From Desulfovibrionaceae bacterium (GTDB taxonomy: Bacteria; Desulfobacterota; Desulfovibrionia; Desulfovibrionales; Desulfovibrionaceae): a stretch of DNA of 45,517 nt. A program made the position numbers and the translations under genes. Location: positions 135,369 to 180,885 of the forward strand of contig WSYE01000012.1 of NCBI GenBank assembly GCA_009773665.1, in the 5' to 3' direction. The notes under the pieces are model-generated. The model ran no database searches, was not told the origin of the DNA, and saw only the letters and a program-made list of their open reading frames with translations. Each line of letters starts with the position of its first letter. The stretch's first letter is position 1. Of the stretch, positions 25,828-34,157 are shown one piece after another.

Positions 25828-26646
25828 CTACGGCTTCTGGAACCCGTAGCCCTCCAGGATGGCCTGCCCCTTGGGGCCAAGCACGAAGGCCTTGAACTGA
25901 GCGGCTTCCGGTTTGGCTCCGGTCACCACGGTCAACCCGTACTGCGCGCCCACGGCCAGTTCCTTGGGCAGCTCGATTATTTCAAGGCCCGGCAGTTCAG
26001 CCACGGCCAGCCTTGCGGTGGTGAGGTACACCAGAAACACGTCGGCCCTGCCCTCCTCAATATGCCAGGCGATCTGGCTGCGGGGGTATTCCTTGGGGGG
26101 CATGGCCAGGGCCGGGTCGCCCACCAGCTTGATGGCCTTGGCCTTGAGCGTCGCGGCCGCTCCCGGCTTCAGGGCGTCCGCCATGTCGAACATCTTCCAG
26201 GCGTAGTCCCCGCCCGGATCGAGCACCGGCGTGGAGGTCCCCAGCTTCACGGACGGGTCCGACAGCTTTGCCACCAGATTCGCCTTGGTTATGCCCACGG
26301 ACTTTTTGGCCAGCACGCACAGGACGTTGCGGGTGAAGGGCACGGGCGCGTCGGCCAACCCCTTCGAGGCCAGGACCGCCGGGTTTTCCATGTCAGCCGA
26401 GGCGAACACGCCGGGGCGTTCGCTCTTTTCGATGCGCTGGCGCAAGGAGCCGGAACCGGAGCCCACCAGCGCGACGGGAGTGCCGGTTTCGGCGGTGAAG
26501 GCCTTGCCTATGTCCGCCATGGCCTTGGACAGGCTCCCCGCATGGAAGACAGACAATTTCTTTGAATCATCCTGCTGGGCCAGGGCGAAGGCCCCGGCGA
26601 AAACCACGAAACAACACGCAACAAAACCAAGCAGTGACTTCTTCAC
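25828..26646 (-). CDS. Molybdate/tungstate-binding periplasmic protein (ModA/WtpA-like)
   Basis: A 272-aa secreted protein. The signal peptide ends around AFALA, followed by LSVFHAGSLSKAMADIGKAF and SGSLRQRIEK...VFASADME, which resemble the oxyanion-binding loops of ModA and especially WtpA-type proteins. GAQYGLTVVTGAKPE near the C terminus fits the same fold. The GTG start has AGGAGG 4 nt upstream. Molybdate versus tungstate preference cannot be decided by eye. It faces the decayed ATPase/permease remnant and lies downstream of mop. Without its own permease it may feed the intact ModBC or be a leftover. Confidence 0.85.
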   Translation of the reverse strand: MKKSLLGFVACCFVVFAGAFALAQQDDSKKLSVFHAGSLSKAMADIGKAFTAETGTPVALVGSGSGSLRQRIEKSERPGVFASADMENPAVLASKGLADAPVPFTRNVLCVLAKKSVGITKANLVAKLSDPSVKLGTSTPVLDPGGDYAWKMFDMADALKPGAAATLKAKAIKLVGDPALAMPPKEYPRSQIAWHIEEGRADVFLVYLTTARLAVAELPGLEIIELPKELAVGAQYGLTVVTGAKPEAAQFKAFVLGPKGQAILEGYGFQKP

Positions 26647-26660
26647 AAACCCTCCTGAAC

Positions 26661-26690
26661 GGCAAAACCCGGGTCGCCCCGGGTTTTGCC
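26661..26690 (-). terminator. Terminator between mop and the WtpA-like gene
   Basis: A perfect 13-bp inverted repeat, GGCAAAACCCGGG and its complement around a 4-nt loop (TCGC), lies 23 nt beyond the mop stop on the minus strand and just before the ribosome binding site of the binding-protein gene. It is a strong hairpin with T-rich 3' arm; it could be a terminator or an attenuator controlling the downstream gene. Confidence 0.7.
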
Positions 26691-26713
26691 TCTCGTGATT
26701 GGTTACAAACAGC

Positions 26714-27139
26714 CTATTCCACGTTCAGAATCACAGAGAAGGCCTTGAACAACGCGCAGATGTCGTCGCCCACCTTCATGTCCAGCGCTTTGACGGATTC
26801 GTCCGTCACCAGAGAACAGATCTTGGTGCCGTCAGGCAGTTCCACGATCACCTCGGCGGAAATCTGCCCCTCGTTCACCTTCACGATCTTGCCGCAGTAC
26901 TTGTTGCGGGCGCTGGTCTTGAGCTTCATGTCCTCCTTGACCAGGATGACCCAGGGGGCCTTCACAGTGGCGGTGACCAGCGAACCTTCCGATATTCCGA
27001 GTGATGCCAGGCTGTCGTGGGTGATCACCGACACGACCTTCAGGCCGGTTGGGGTGGCCACTTCCACTTCGGCCAGGATGTTGCCGGAGCGGATAGCCGT
27101 CACTTTGCCGGTGAATGAATTCCGTGCGCTTGTCTTCAT
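26714..27139 (-). CDS. Di-Mop molybdate-binding protein
   Basis: A 141-aa cytoplasmic protein made of two tandem Mop (TOBE) domains, each beginning KTSARN (MKTSARNSFTGKVTAI near residue 1 and KTSARNKYCGKIVKV near residue 73). Such ModG/Mop proteins oligomerise and store or buffer molybdate or tungstate. The start at 27139 has AAGGAG 7 nt upstream; the longer frame to 27391 is rejected. The position between the WtpA-like gene and a divergent TrmO-like gene/modABC fits a role in molybdate homeostasis. Confidence 0.9.
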   Translation of the reverse strand: MKTSARNSFTGKVTAIRSGNILAEVEVATPTGLKVVSVITHDSLASLGISEGSLVTATVKAPWVILVKEDMKLKTSARNKYCGKIVKVNEGQISAEVIVELPDGTKICSLVTDESVKALDMKVGDDICALFKAFSVILNVE

Positions 27140-27480
27140 TTCTGACTCCTTGAGGATATAGTAATTGACAATGCGTTTGATGTCGCTTTCCGAAAAAGTG
27201 GACGTACTGGATCGTCCGAACCGAGCGCGTTCAGGAATGCAACCAGATTGTCTCGAATCATGAAAAAACACCTCGTATCCCCCTGATAGCACGAGATAAG
27301 CTTCCTGTCTCATTGTCACGAATACCACCCAAAGCGTGAGCAAGTGGTCAGGATGGAGAGTTCTGTGTACTGCATGCACTCGACCATTCATCCAGTTTCA
27401 CTCAAGGCGTACTCTCATGGAACTTGCCCCTGTTTTGACACTCTGCTCCACGCGTCTGTGCATCCTGAAGGCCTGATGAC
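27140..27480. other. 341-nt divergent intergenic region between mop and the TrmO-like gene
   Basis: It contains the mop ribosome binding site and presumably promoters in both directions. Short frames on both strands have no recognised product. I looked for a ModE-like palindrome and found none that is convincing. Confidence 0.4.
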
Positions 27481-27969
27481 ATGAGCATCACCTACTCCCC
27501 CATAGGGGTCATCCGCACCCCGCACGCCACCGTCAAAGGCATGCCCATTCAACCCGTGGGAGCCTTGGGCGTGCCCGGAACTATCGAGGTGTTCGAGTCC
27601 TTCCGGGAGGGGCTTTCGGACCTGGACGGGTTCTCCCACATTCTGCTGGTGTACCACCTGCATGAGATCAAGGGGTTCGACCTCATGGTGAAGCCCTACC
27701 TGGGCGACGCCCTGCACGGCATCTTCGCCACCCGTTCGCCCAAGCGGCCAAACCCCATCGGGCTCTCTGTGCTGCGGCTCATGGGGCACGACGGGGAGAG
27801 GGTCTTCGTGGAAAACGTGGACATGCTGGACAACACGCCCGTATTGGACATCAAGCCCTACGTCCCGGCTTTCGACTCCTGGGATGCCGACCGCATCGGA
27901 TGGTTCGAGGGAGTGGTCCAGAACGCGCGAGAGCACGAGGCGGACGAACGGTTCCACAAGGCCGGATGA
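27481..27969 (+). CDS. TrmO/TsaA (YaeB)-family methyltransferase
   Basis: A 162-aa protein of the TrmO family, whose characterised E. coli member adds a methyl group to N6-threonylcarbamoyl-A37 of tRNA using S-adenosylmethionine. The diagnostic motif is GIFATRSPKRPNPIGLS; SPIGVIRTPH and FDSWDADRIGWF are also typical. It lacks the C-terminal extension of E. coli TrmO, so a different substrate is possible. It sits 73 nt upstream of modABC, a context seen for TsaA-like genes in molybdenum/tungsten loci, so a metal-related role should be kept open. tsaC, which starts the t6A pathway, lies 7 kb away. Confidence 0.82.
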   Translation: MSITYSPIGVIRTPHATVKGMPIQPVGALGVPGTIEVFESFREGLSDLDGFSHILLVYHLHEIKGFDLMVKPYLGDALHGIFATRSPKRPNPIGLSVLRLMGHDGERVFVENVDMLDNTPVLDIKPYVPAFDSWDADRIGWFEGVVQNAREHEADERFHKAG

Positions 27970-28042
27970 GGCGTTCGTCACCCGGACACGACGCCCGTCG
28001 CCGCCTCTCTTGAATCACAAACATCCAAAAGGAGTATAAGAG

Positions 28043-28810
28043 ATGAAGATGTTGCACATCATGCGGAGCACGATGCTCTTTCTGGCGTTCGCGCTCGGCA
28101 GCGTGGTCCCGGCCATGGCCGGGGAGATCACCATCTCTGCCGCCGCCAGCCTCACCAACGCCTTCCAGGAATTGAAGCCCCTGTTCGAGAAGGCCTCGCC
28201 CGGAACGACGCTGCTCTTCAACTTCGCGGCTTCCGGCCCGCTGCTCAAGCAGATCGAATCCGGCGCGCCCGTGGACGTGTTCGCCTCCGCCGACCAGGAA
28301 ACCATGAACCAGGCCGTGGCCAAGAAGCTCATCGCCGAGAGCACCCGCAAGGACTTCGCGGCCAACACTCTGGTGATGATCACGCCCTCTGACTCCACGC
28401 TTGGCCTCAAAGCCCCGAAGGACCTCTCGAACCCCAAGGTTGAGCGGATCGCCATCGGCAACCCCGACTCGGTCCCGGTCGGACGCTATACGCGCCAGTC
28501 CCTGACCGCCGCCGGACTCTACGACGCCCTCAAGCCCAAGTTCATCATGGGTGAAAGCGTCCGTCAGGTGCTGGACTACGTGGGCAGGGGCGAAGTGCAG
28601 GTCGGCTTTGTGTACAACACCGACGCCATGATCGCCAAAGAGAAGGTCAAGGTCGCAAGCGAAATGAGCGCGCATGACACGGTCACCTATCCTGCCGCCG
28701 TTATCGCCGCCTCCCAGAAGAAGGCCGAGGCCGAGATATTCCTGGCGTTCATCACTACTTCGCCCGAAGGCCAGGCCGTGCTCGCCAAATACGGATTCAA
28801 GAAGCCGTAG
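28043..28810 (+). CDS. modA: Molybdate-binding protein ModA
   Basis: A 255-aa periplasmic protein with a signal peptide (MLFLAFALGSVVPAMA, cleavage near residue 26). The mature protein starts GEITISAAASLTNAF, the oxyanion-binding loop typical of ModA, with FNFAASGPLLKQIE, VDVFASADQ and VGFVYNTDA further along. A strong AAGGAG ribosome binding site is present. It binds molybdate (or tungstate) for the ModBC importer encoded next. Confidence 0.95.
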   Translation: MKMLHIMRSTMLFLAFALGSVVPAMAGEITISAAASLTNAFQELKPLFEKASPGTTLLFNFAASGPLLKQIESGAPVDVFASADQETMNQAVAKKLIAESTRKDFAANTLVMITPSDSTLGLKAPKDLSNPKVERIAIGNPDSVPVGRYTRQSLTAAGLYDALKPKFIMGESVRQVLDYVGRGEVQVGFVYNTDAMIAKEKVKVASEMSAHDTVTYPAAVIAASQKKAEAEIFLAFITTSPEGQAVLAKYGFKKP

Positions 28811-28831
28811 ACACAGGCGACGCAGTACCCA

Positions 28832-29500
28832 ATGACCGACTTCCCTACGGACCCCATCCTGATAACCATCAAGGTGGCGTCCTTTTCAACGGCTATTTCC
28901 TTCGCCTTCAGCGTGCTGCTGGCCTACGTGATGTCGCGCCGCAACGTCCTCGGCAGAAGGATAATCGATTCGCTCTGTACGCTCCCCATCGTCCTGCCCC
29001 CAACCGTGCTGGGCTTCTTCCTGCTCGTGATCGTCGGGCGCAGAGGAGTGCTTGGCGCGTGGCTGTCCGAACGGGGCATCAACCTGATCTTTTCCTGGCA
29101 GGGCGCGGTGCTTGCGGCCACGGTGGTGATCTTCCCGCTGATCTACAAATCCGCGCGGGGAGCCTTCGACGGCGTGGACCGCAACCTGGAGAACGCGGCC
29201 CGCAGCCTGGGGGCCAATGAGATGAAGGTATTTTTCCTGGTCTCCCTGCCCCAGGCCAGAAACGGCATAATCGCCGGGACCCTCCTGGCTTTCGCCAGGG
29301 GCATGGGCGAGTTCGGCGCCACGCTCATGATCGCCGGGAACATTCCCGGCAAGACCCAGACCCTGGCGCTGGCCATCTACGACGCGTTCTCGGCAGGCAA
29401 GGACGCGCAGGCAGCGCTGTTGGCGGCCATCACCTCGGCGATCTGCCTTGTCATCCTGGTGAGCGCGGATTGGCTTTTCAGCCCCCCCCGGCAGGGATAA
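28832..29500 (+). CDS. modB: Molybdate ABC transporter permease ModB
   Basis: A 222-aa inner-membrane permease with about five transmembrane helices. The EAA loop contacting the ATPase is ENAARSLGANEMKVFFLVSL (about residues 119-138), followed by LPQARNGIIAG. GEFGATLMIAGNIPGKTQT is the conserved ModB segment near the C terminus. The gene lies 21 nt after modA, and its stop codon directly abuts the modC ATG. Confidence 0.95.
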   Translation: MTDFPTDPILITIKVASFSTAISFAFSVLLAYVMSRRNVLGRRIIDSLCTLPIVLPPTVLGFFLLVIVGRRGVLGAWLSERGINLIFSWQGAVLAATVVIFPLIYKSARGAFDGVDRNLENAARSLGANEMKVFFLVSLPQARNGIIAGTLLAFARGMGEFGATLMIAGNIPGKTQTLALAIYDAFSAGKDAQAALLAAITSAICLVILVSADWLFSPPRQG

Positions 29501-30250
29501 ATGTTTTCCATAGACGTAGAAAAATCCTTCATGAGAGGAAAAGAGCCGTTCACCCTGCGGGTCGCGTTCGAGACAGATTCGCGGACCCTGGTAATTTTCG
29601 GCCCTTCCGGCTCCGGCAAGTCCCTCACCCTCCAGCTCATGGCGGGCATGATCGCCCCGGATCGCGGGCGCATCATGATAAACGGCCACGTTCTCTTCGA
29701 CTCTGGCGGCGGAGTGAACCTCCCGGCCCGCAAACGCCGCATCGGCTACGTATTCCAAGACTACGCCCTGTTCCCGCACATGTCCGTGCGAAAAAACATC
29801 GCCTTCGGCTTGGTTCCCGGCCCGAAAACCGAGCGCAAGGGCAAGACCGGCGACGCCATCGACGAACTCCTGGCGCGCTTCGAGATCGCGCACATCGCCG
29901 ACAGCATGCCGGGGCGCATCTCCGGCGGACAGAAGCAACGCGTGGCCCTGGCACGGGCGCTGGCCATGAATCCGGACGTTCTGTTCCTGGATGAGCCGCT
30001 CTCCGCCCTGGACCCGCTCCTGCGCAGAAAAGTCCGGCAGGACCTGCTCGACTCCATCGCCCTCACCGGCCTGCCCACTGTCCTCATCAGCCACGACCCG
30101 GAGGACGTGGACGCCTTCGCCAAGTCGCTGGTGATTCTCGACAGCGGCGAGACCAAGATCGTCCTCGACTACCAGCAGGAGCGCACCGCCTATGGCTCCG
30201 CGTACGAAATGCTGGACGTGTTGCTGGAGAGTAATCGAAAGCGGCCCTGA
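29501..30250 (+). CDS. modC: Molybdate ABC transporter ATPase ModC
   Basis: A 249-aa ATPase with Walker A GPSGSGKS, signature ISGGQKQRVALARALA, Walker B VLFLDEPLSALD and switch His in LISHDPEDV. It is a short ModC without the C-terminal Mop domain, so molybdate regulation may rely on the separate di-Mop protein. It begins immediately after the modB stop (TAA-ATG), completing an intact modABC operon. Confidence 0.93.
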   Translation: MFSIDVEKSFMRGKEPFTLRVAFETDSRTLVIFGPSGSGKSLTLQLMAGMIAPDRGRIMINGHVLFDSGGGVNLPARKRRIGYVFQDYALFPHMSVRKNIAFGLVPGPKTERKGKTGDAIDELLARFEIAHIADSMPGRISGGQKQRVALARALAMNPDVLFLDEPLSALDPLLRRKVRQDLLDSIALTGLPTVLISHDPEDVDAFAKSLVILDSGETKIVLDYQQERTAYGSAYEMLDVLLESNRKRP

Positions 30251-30394
30251 CCGGGGATATCGAGATGTAACGCACACCTCCCCGGCTTCCAGTGATGTCC
30301 GGTCGCTTCCGTGCTGCCCGAGCTTGTCCACGGTGTGGTTTCTCACTAGGGTGGGAAGGCAAGTCTTCACCACACACAACACTCTGGAGCAACA

Positions 30395-31018
30395 ATGACC
30401 ACCCCCTTCAATGCTGTGGCCCAGACCTGGGATGAAGATCCCCGCAGGGTCGCGGTGGCCGCAGCCATAGTCGCGAAGATGCTCGGCGCGCTGCGCCTGA
30501 CCCCTCAAACGACCCTCCTGGATTACGGCGCAGGAACCGGGCTGGTCAGCCTGGCGCTCGCCCCCCATGTGGGAAGGCTCCTCGCCGTGGACGAAGCCGA
30601 CGGAATGCTCGACATACTGCGCGCCAAGCTGGCCAGCGGCGCTCATGGCAACGTGGAGGTCAGGCATTGGAGCGCAGGGCAGGACAGCTCCGGCTTGCCG
30701 GAGTTCGACGTGATCACCGGGTCCATGGTGCTGCACCATGTGGAGGATATCCCGGCTGCGGCGGCAGTCTTCCACGGCCTGCTGCGCCCTGGCGGAGTCG
30801 TAGCCTTCGCGGATCTGGATCTTGATGACGGGCGCTTTCACGGCAAGGAAATGCACACGTTCCATCCGGGTTTCGACCGCGACTGGCTGCGCGCAGTGTT
30901 CGAGCAGGCCGGGTTCAACTCCGTCACATTCCAGGAGGCTCACCGGGTGACCAAGAAATTTGAAGACGGCGGGGAGCGCACCTTTCCCATCTTCCTGCTG
31001 ACAGCCGTTCGAAGCTGA
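30395..31018 (+). CDS. SAM-dependent methyltransferase (class I)
   Basis: A 207-aa Rossmann-fold methyltransferase. The SAM-binding motif I is LLDYGAGTGLVSLAL, followed by the acidic motif LLAVDEADGML, MVLHHVEDIP, and LLRPGGVVAFADLDLDDG. GGAG precedes the ATG by 6 nt. The substrate is unknown. It may share the modABC transcript (144-nt gap, with a weak TTGTCC-N17-TAGGGT promoter candidate near 30330) or have its own promoter. It is the last gene before the probable island. Confidence 0.82.
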   Translation: MTTPFNAVAQTWDEDPRRVAVAAAIVAKMLGALRLTPQTTLLDYGAGTGLVSLALAPHVGRLLAVDEADGMLDILRAKLASGAHGNVEVRHWSAGQDSSGLPEFDVITGSMVLHHVEDIPAAAAVFHGLLRPGGVVAFADLDLDDGRFHGKEMHTFHPGFDRDWLRAVFEQAGFNSVTFQEAHRVTKKFEDGGERTFPIFLLTAVRS

Positions 31019-31044
31019 CACGCGCCCACAGCATATCAACGCAG

Positions 31045-31076
31045 AAGGCCCGGAAAGCGAAAACTTTCCGGGCCTT
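31045..31076 (+). terminator. Intrinsic terminator after the methyltransferase
   Basis: AAGGCCCGGAAAG (31045-31057) and CTTTCCGGGCCTT (31064-31076) form a perfect 13-bp stem with a 6-nt loop 27 nt past the stop codon. The U tract is short. It marks the end of the core gene block to the left of the island. Confidence 0.75.
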
Positions 31077-31121
31077 GAGCTTTGAGTCGAGCCGCTTCGA
31101 ACGCTTCGCGCCCACGCTGCG

Positions 31122-31153
31122 ACCCACTGCAATCTGGTACGGGGAGGACGATT
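31122..31153 (+). repeat. Putative att site: direct repeat of the tRNA-Leu 3' end
   Basis: This 32-nt block matches 39448-39479, which includes the 3' end of tRNA-Leu, without gaps at 25 of 32 positions and in the same orientation. It includes the shared TGGTAC-N-GGGAGG core. It lies just outside the terminator of the methyltransferase gene and at the edge of the relatively AT-rich region, as expected for the distal attachment site of an island inserted at the tRNA. Divergence suggests an old event. Confidence 0.6.
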
Positions 31154-31382
31154 GAGCGGAAGCAAAGAACGCGGCCACGCCTCCCTGGTTGTGTTGGCGG
31201 CCCTGAGCCGGCAACCATCGACCGCCGCGCTGAGTATAACCGAAGGCGCTATCCAAGACGCGCTTGGACGATTGGAGGCGAGCATAGTCTCACGCTGCCA
31301 GACCCTGAGCTGGACCTTCAGCGGGCGATGTCAGCAAGCCCTGGTTCCTGTGCTGCTTGGCGCTACACGTGTCATCCGCCGT
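31154..31382. other. Island left edge without a recognisable gene
   Basis: Together with 31077-31121 this is just over 300 nt between the methyltransferase terminator and the 3' end of uspA. A plus-strand frame from TTG 31152 with GGGGAGG upstream runs antisense through uspA, but its product is not recognised and composition does not favour it. It may be decayed mobile-element sequence. Confidence 0.35.
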
Positions 31383-31796
31383 CTAGCGCAGCACCAGAAC
31401 GGAACACGTGGCATGGCTGACAACCTTGCTCGCTACACTTCCGATCAAAAAGCGGTCCAGCTCTGTTTTGGCCCTGCTACCCATGATGATGAGATCAACA
31501 CTCTTTTTTTCAGCATAGTTCAGGATACTGTCGGCCGGGGATGTTCCGCTTTCCAGTACTTCGGTGGCGTGGATACCCTTGGCCTGAGCTTTCTCCAAAG
31601 CGGTGTACAGGTTCTTTTGGGATTTCTCGCGTACTTTCTCTCCAAGTCCCGAGGCGATTCCATCCCCAAAATCGAGAATTTCTTCTGCCACCGTGTAGAA
31701 GGTGCCTTCTGCCTTGAAAAATTTAATAAGGTCCAGTGCACGTTCCACGACGAAATCAGTCTGCGAAGAGATGTCAAGGGCAACGAGAATCTTCAT
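31383..31796 (-). CDS. Universal stress protein UspA family
   Basis: A 137-aa cytoplasmic protein of the UspA fold. MKILVALDIS begins the first strand, and the ATP-binding motif is present as IIMGSRAKTELDRFLIGSVA followed by SHATCSVLVL. Such proteins respond to starvation, oxidative or envelope stress. The start at 31796 is preferred because AGGA precedes it and MKILVALD is the family N terminus; the frame extending to 31874 is rejected. It is AT-richer than the flanking chromosome and lies 106 nt downstream of the Nramp gene. Confidence 0.88.
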   Translation of the reverse strand: MKILVALDISSQTDFVVERALDLIKFFKAEGTFYTVAEEILDFGDGIASGLGEKVREKSQKNLYTALEKAQAKGIHATEVLESGTSPADSILNYAEKKSVDLIIMGSRAKTELDRFLIGSVASKVVSHATCSVLVLR

Positions 31797-31902
31797 GATA
31801 TTCCTCTCCCATGGGATAACAGTGTTCCAGACAAAGGACGCGGCAATCTCTCGAGCGTAACATTCCCAGAGCATCAGACAATGCTATCGGAGCCTTCCAT
31901 GT

Positions 31903-33183
31903 TCACCGAACCCACGTGACAAACATGGTCAGCACCGCGATTGCCATCACGGTCGTCGCCAGCCAGCCGAGTATTCTGAGGCGGAGGTTGATAACGAAAT
32001 GGCCCATAACATCCGTCCTGGCCGCCATGAACATGATCACCACCATTATCGGAACTGCGATGACGCCGTTAATGACCGCGCTCAAGAAGAGCGCCTTGAT
32101 GGGATCGACTGGCGTGAAGTTGAGGGCCACGCCCAAGAGGGTCGCGACTGCCACGATCATATAGAACCCTCTCGCCTGCCGGAGCTGGCGGCCAAGTCCG
32201 ATGGGCCACCCGGAGGCCTCTGCTACTGCGTAAGCAGCTGATCCTGCGAGAATTGGCACGGCAAGCAGCCCGGAGCCGACGATTCCGGCGGCGAAAAGCC
32301 AAAACGCATAATTCCCAGCCAGAGGACGAAGCGCTTCCGCTGCCTGGGCGGACGTTTGGATATCCGTGACGCCATGCTGGTGCAGGGCCACCGCTGCCGT
32401 CAGCATGATGAAAAAGGCGACGAGGTTGGAAAAGCCCATGCCAACGTAGCTATCTATCTTAATGCGTTGAAGACTGCTGCGAGCCTGCTCAGGCGCGGCC
32501 TTCAGCGGTTCTTCGCCCTTGGCCGCCCGCTGCTCCTCGACCTCCTGTGACGCCTGCCAGAAAAAGAGGTACGGGCTGATGGTGGTGCCGAACACGGCGA
32601 CCACTCCGACCGCATACTCCGTTGAGAATGATATGGACGGGATGAGCGTCTGGTAGAACACCTCGCCCCACGGCACCTTGACCACAAACACAGTGCCTAC
32701 ATAAGCGAAGAGCGCCAAAGTCATCGCCTTGAGAATGGGAGAATAGCGCGGGAAGGGCACGAAAACCTGAAGCACCAGCGACACTACGCCAAAGGCTATC
32801 GCGTACCAGTGCGCAGGGCCGCCAATGAGCAGTTTGAGGGCCGCGCCCATGGCGCCGACGTCGGCAGCTATGTTGATCGTGTTTGCCAGGAGGAGCAATC
32901 CGACCAAGCCGCGGAGAAGCCAGGGGGAATAATGGTTGCGTATATTGGCGGCGAGGCCGTGGCCCGTAACCCGCCCGATGTTGGCGCTCACGACTTGAAT
33001 GCCAACCATGAGCGGGAACGTGAGGAAGGCCGTCCACAGCATTCCGTAGCCGAACGAAGCGCCGACCTGCGAATAGGTGGCGATGCCGCTGGGATCATCG
33101 TCGGCTGCCCCTGTTATGAGACCGGGGCCCAGCTTTTCCCAAATCGTTTGGTTTTGCCGGAGATATATTTGAATCTGTTTCAT
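31903..33183 (-). CDS. Nramp-family divalent metal transporter, atypical
   Basis: A 426-aa membrane protein with about 11 transmembrane helices of the Nramp/LeuT fold. TGAADDDPSGIATYSQVG in helix 1 (D30-P31-S32-G33) replaces the canonical Asp-Pro-Gly-Asn metal motif, and the helix 6 region GTTISPYLFFWQASQEVEEQ lacks the canonical MPHN and Met ligand. Such Nramp relatives may move magnesium or another hard cation rather than Mn/Fe. The ATG is at 33183. It is part of the AT-rich island, between uspA and a PRC-barrel gene. Confidence 0.85.
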   Translation of the reverse strand: MKQIQIYLRQNQTIWEKLGPGLITGAADDDPSGIATYSQVGASFGYGMLWTAFLTFPLMVGIQVVSANIGRVTGHGLAANIRNHYSPWLLRGLVGLLLLANTINIAADVGAMGAALKLLIGGPAHWYAIAFGVVSLVLQVFVPFPRYSPILKAMTLALFAYVGTVFVVKVPWGEVFYQTLIPSISFSTEYAVGVVAVFGTTISPYLFFWQASQEVEEQRAAKGEEPLKAAPEQARSSLQRIKIDSYVGMGFSNLVAFFIMLTAAVALHQHGVTDIQTSAQAAEALRPLAGNYAFWLFAAGIVGSGLLAVPILAGSAAYAVAEASGWPIGLGRQLRQARGFYMIVAVATLLGVALNFTPVDPIKALFLSAVINGVIAVPIMVVIMFMAARTDVMGHFVINLRLRILGWLATTVMAIAVLTMFVTWVR

Positions 33184-33256
33184 CGCCCTCCCGACTCCAT
33201 CACCTGATTCTTGCCAGTGTGAATCCTACAACCAATGTCGAACTCCCAAATTAAAG

Positions 33257-33287
33257 CTCCTCCACGCCAAGCACAGACGTGGAGGAG
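33257..33287 (-). terminator. Terminator after the first PRC-barrel gene
   Basis: CTCCTCCACG and CGTGGAGGAG form a 10-bp stem with an 11-nt loop about 35 nt past the PRC-barrel stop on the minus strand, followed on that strand by CTTTAATTT. It separates csbD-PRC from the Nramp gene. Confidence 0.7.
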
Positions 33288-33320
33288 AAAACAGAGCACC
33301 AGAAGCGACGCGGGTGGTGC

Positions 33321-33719
33321 TTACGGCTTTGTGCTGTAGTACGTATGGATTCCCTTAGCCCAGTCCGAGTTGGCCATGTCGGGCCAATTGTCCTTGTCGA
33401 ATCCAGGTGCCTTCTTGAGATTTTCCTTTTCTATGCTGAGCAAAAAGCGCTTGTTCTTCGTATCAAGAGTCAGCGCGCTCCAAGGCACTGCGAACAGCTT
33501 CTCCCCCATGCCCAGGAAACCACCGAAGGACAATACAGCGTAATCCACTTTACCGCTGCTCATATCCAACATAATTTCCTTGATCTCACCCAAAGCCTCG
33601 TCCTTATGATTGTAGACATCATTCCCAACGAGAGTGTCGGCACCCATTATTGAGGGACCTGGACCCTTGTGACTGTTGTCCTTGTAAATTCCGTATGTGT
33701 CTCGTTCTTCGTAGTTCAT
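33321..33719 (-). CDS. PRC-barrel domain protein
   Basis: A 132-aa soluble protein. Residues about 25-100 form a PRC-barrel: VGNDVYNHKDEALGEIKEIM, VDYAVLSFGGFLGMGEKLFA, VPWSALTLDT. PRC-barrel proteins occur with photosystem H subunits and RNA-processing factors, and as stand-alone stress proteins; the role here is unknown. AAGGAG precedes the ATG. It is 25 nt downstream of csbD, forming a two-gene operon, and is related to the secreted PRC protein at 34.8-35.2 kb. Confidence 0.82.
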   Translation of the reverse strand: MNYEERDTYGIYKDNSHKGPGPSIMGADTLVGNDVYNHKDEALGEIKEIMLDMSSGKVDYAVLSFGGFLGMGEKLFAVPWSALTLDTKNKRFLLSIEKENLKKAPGFDKDNWPDMANSDWAKGIHTYYSTKP

Positions 33720-33744
33720 GTGTATCTCCTTGATTATTAGAAGT

Positions 33745-33921
33745 TTAGTTGCCTTTCTTCACGGCGTTCTTGACATCACCGTAGGCAGCTTGGATCTTAC
33801 CAACATTCTTCTCGACGTTGCCCTTGGCTTCCAGTTCCTTATCACCGACAATTTTACCGGTGACTTCCTTAACCTTGCCGCTCATTTCCTTGGTGCGTCC
33901 TTTAACTTGATCCTTGTCCAT
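33745..33921 (-). CDS. CsbD-family stress protein
   Basis: A 58-aa, highly charged protein of the CsbD group (MDKDQVKGRTKEMSGKVKEV; KVKEVTGKIVGDKELEAKG; NVEKNVGKIQAAYGDVK), small helical proteins induced by general stress in several bacteria. GGGGA lies 6 nt before the ATG at 33921; the upstream in-frame extension to 34038 lacks this site and family similarity. It is co-transcribed with the PRC-barrel gene. Confidence 0.88.
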   Translation of the reverse strand: MDKDQVKGRTKEMSGKVKEVTGKIVGDKELEAKGNVEKNVGKIQAAYGDVKNAVKKGN

Positions 33922-34157
33922 AATTTTCCCCTGCACTGTTAAATCAGTATTAAATTCGCAAGATCGTGGAACTTGCACTGTCCCACTCGCCTTATCCGAA
34001 TATGTAAAGAGCTCTGCGCGGCAAGCATTTCCAGCCAACCTGGGAATGCAAATGCCTAACGATTATTCGCCTTACCAGCTCATTGCACCTCAAAACAGCA
34101 AGGAAACAATGCATCCTCGGCGTGGCCTGTGACCTGGCTGGCCATGCTGCGCAGACA

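Noticed and set aside
28886..31285. 799-codon minus-strand ORF across modBC and the methyltransferase
   Set aside because: It is a shadow of high-GC genes on the plus strand; no known domain, and the plus-strand genes have clear motifs and ribosome binding sites.
31152..31919. 255-codon plus-strand ORF antisense to uspA
   Set aside because: Its product is unrecognised, and the overlapping minus-strand uspA has clear family motifs.
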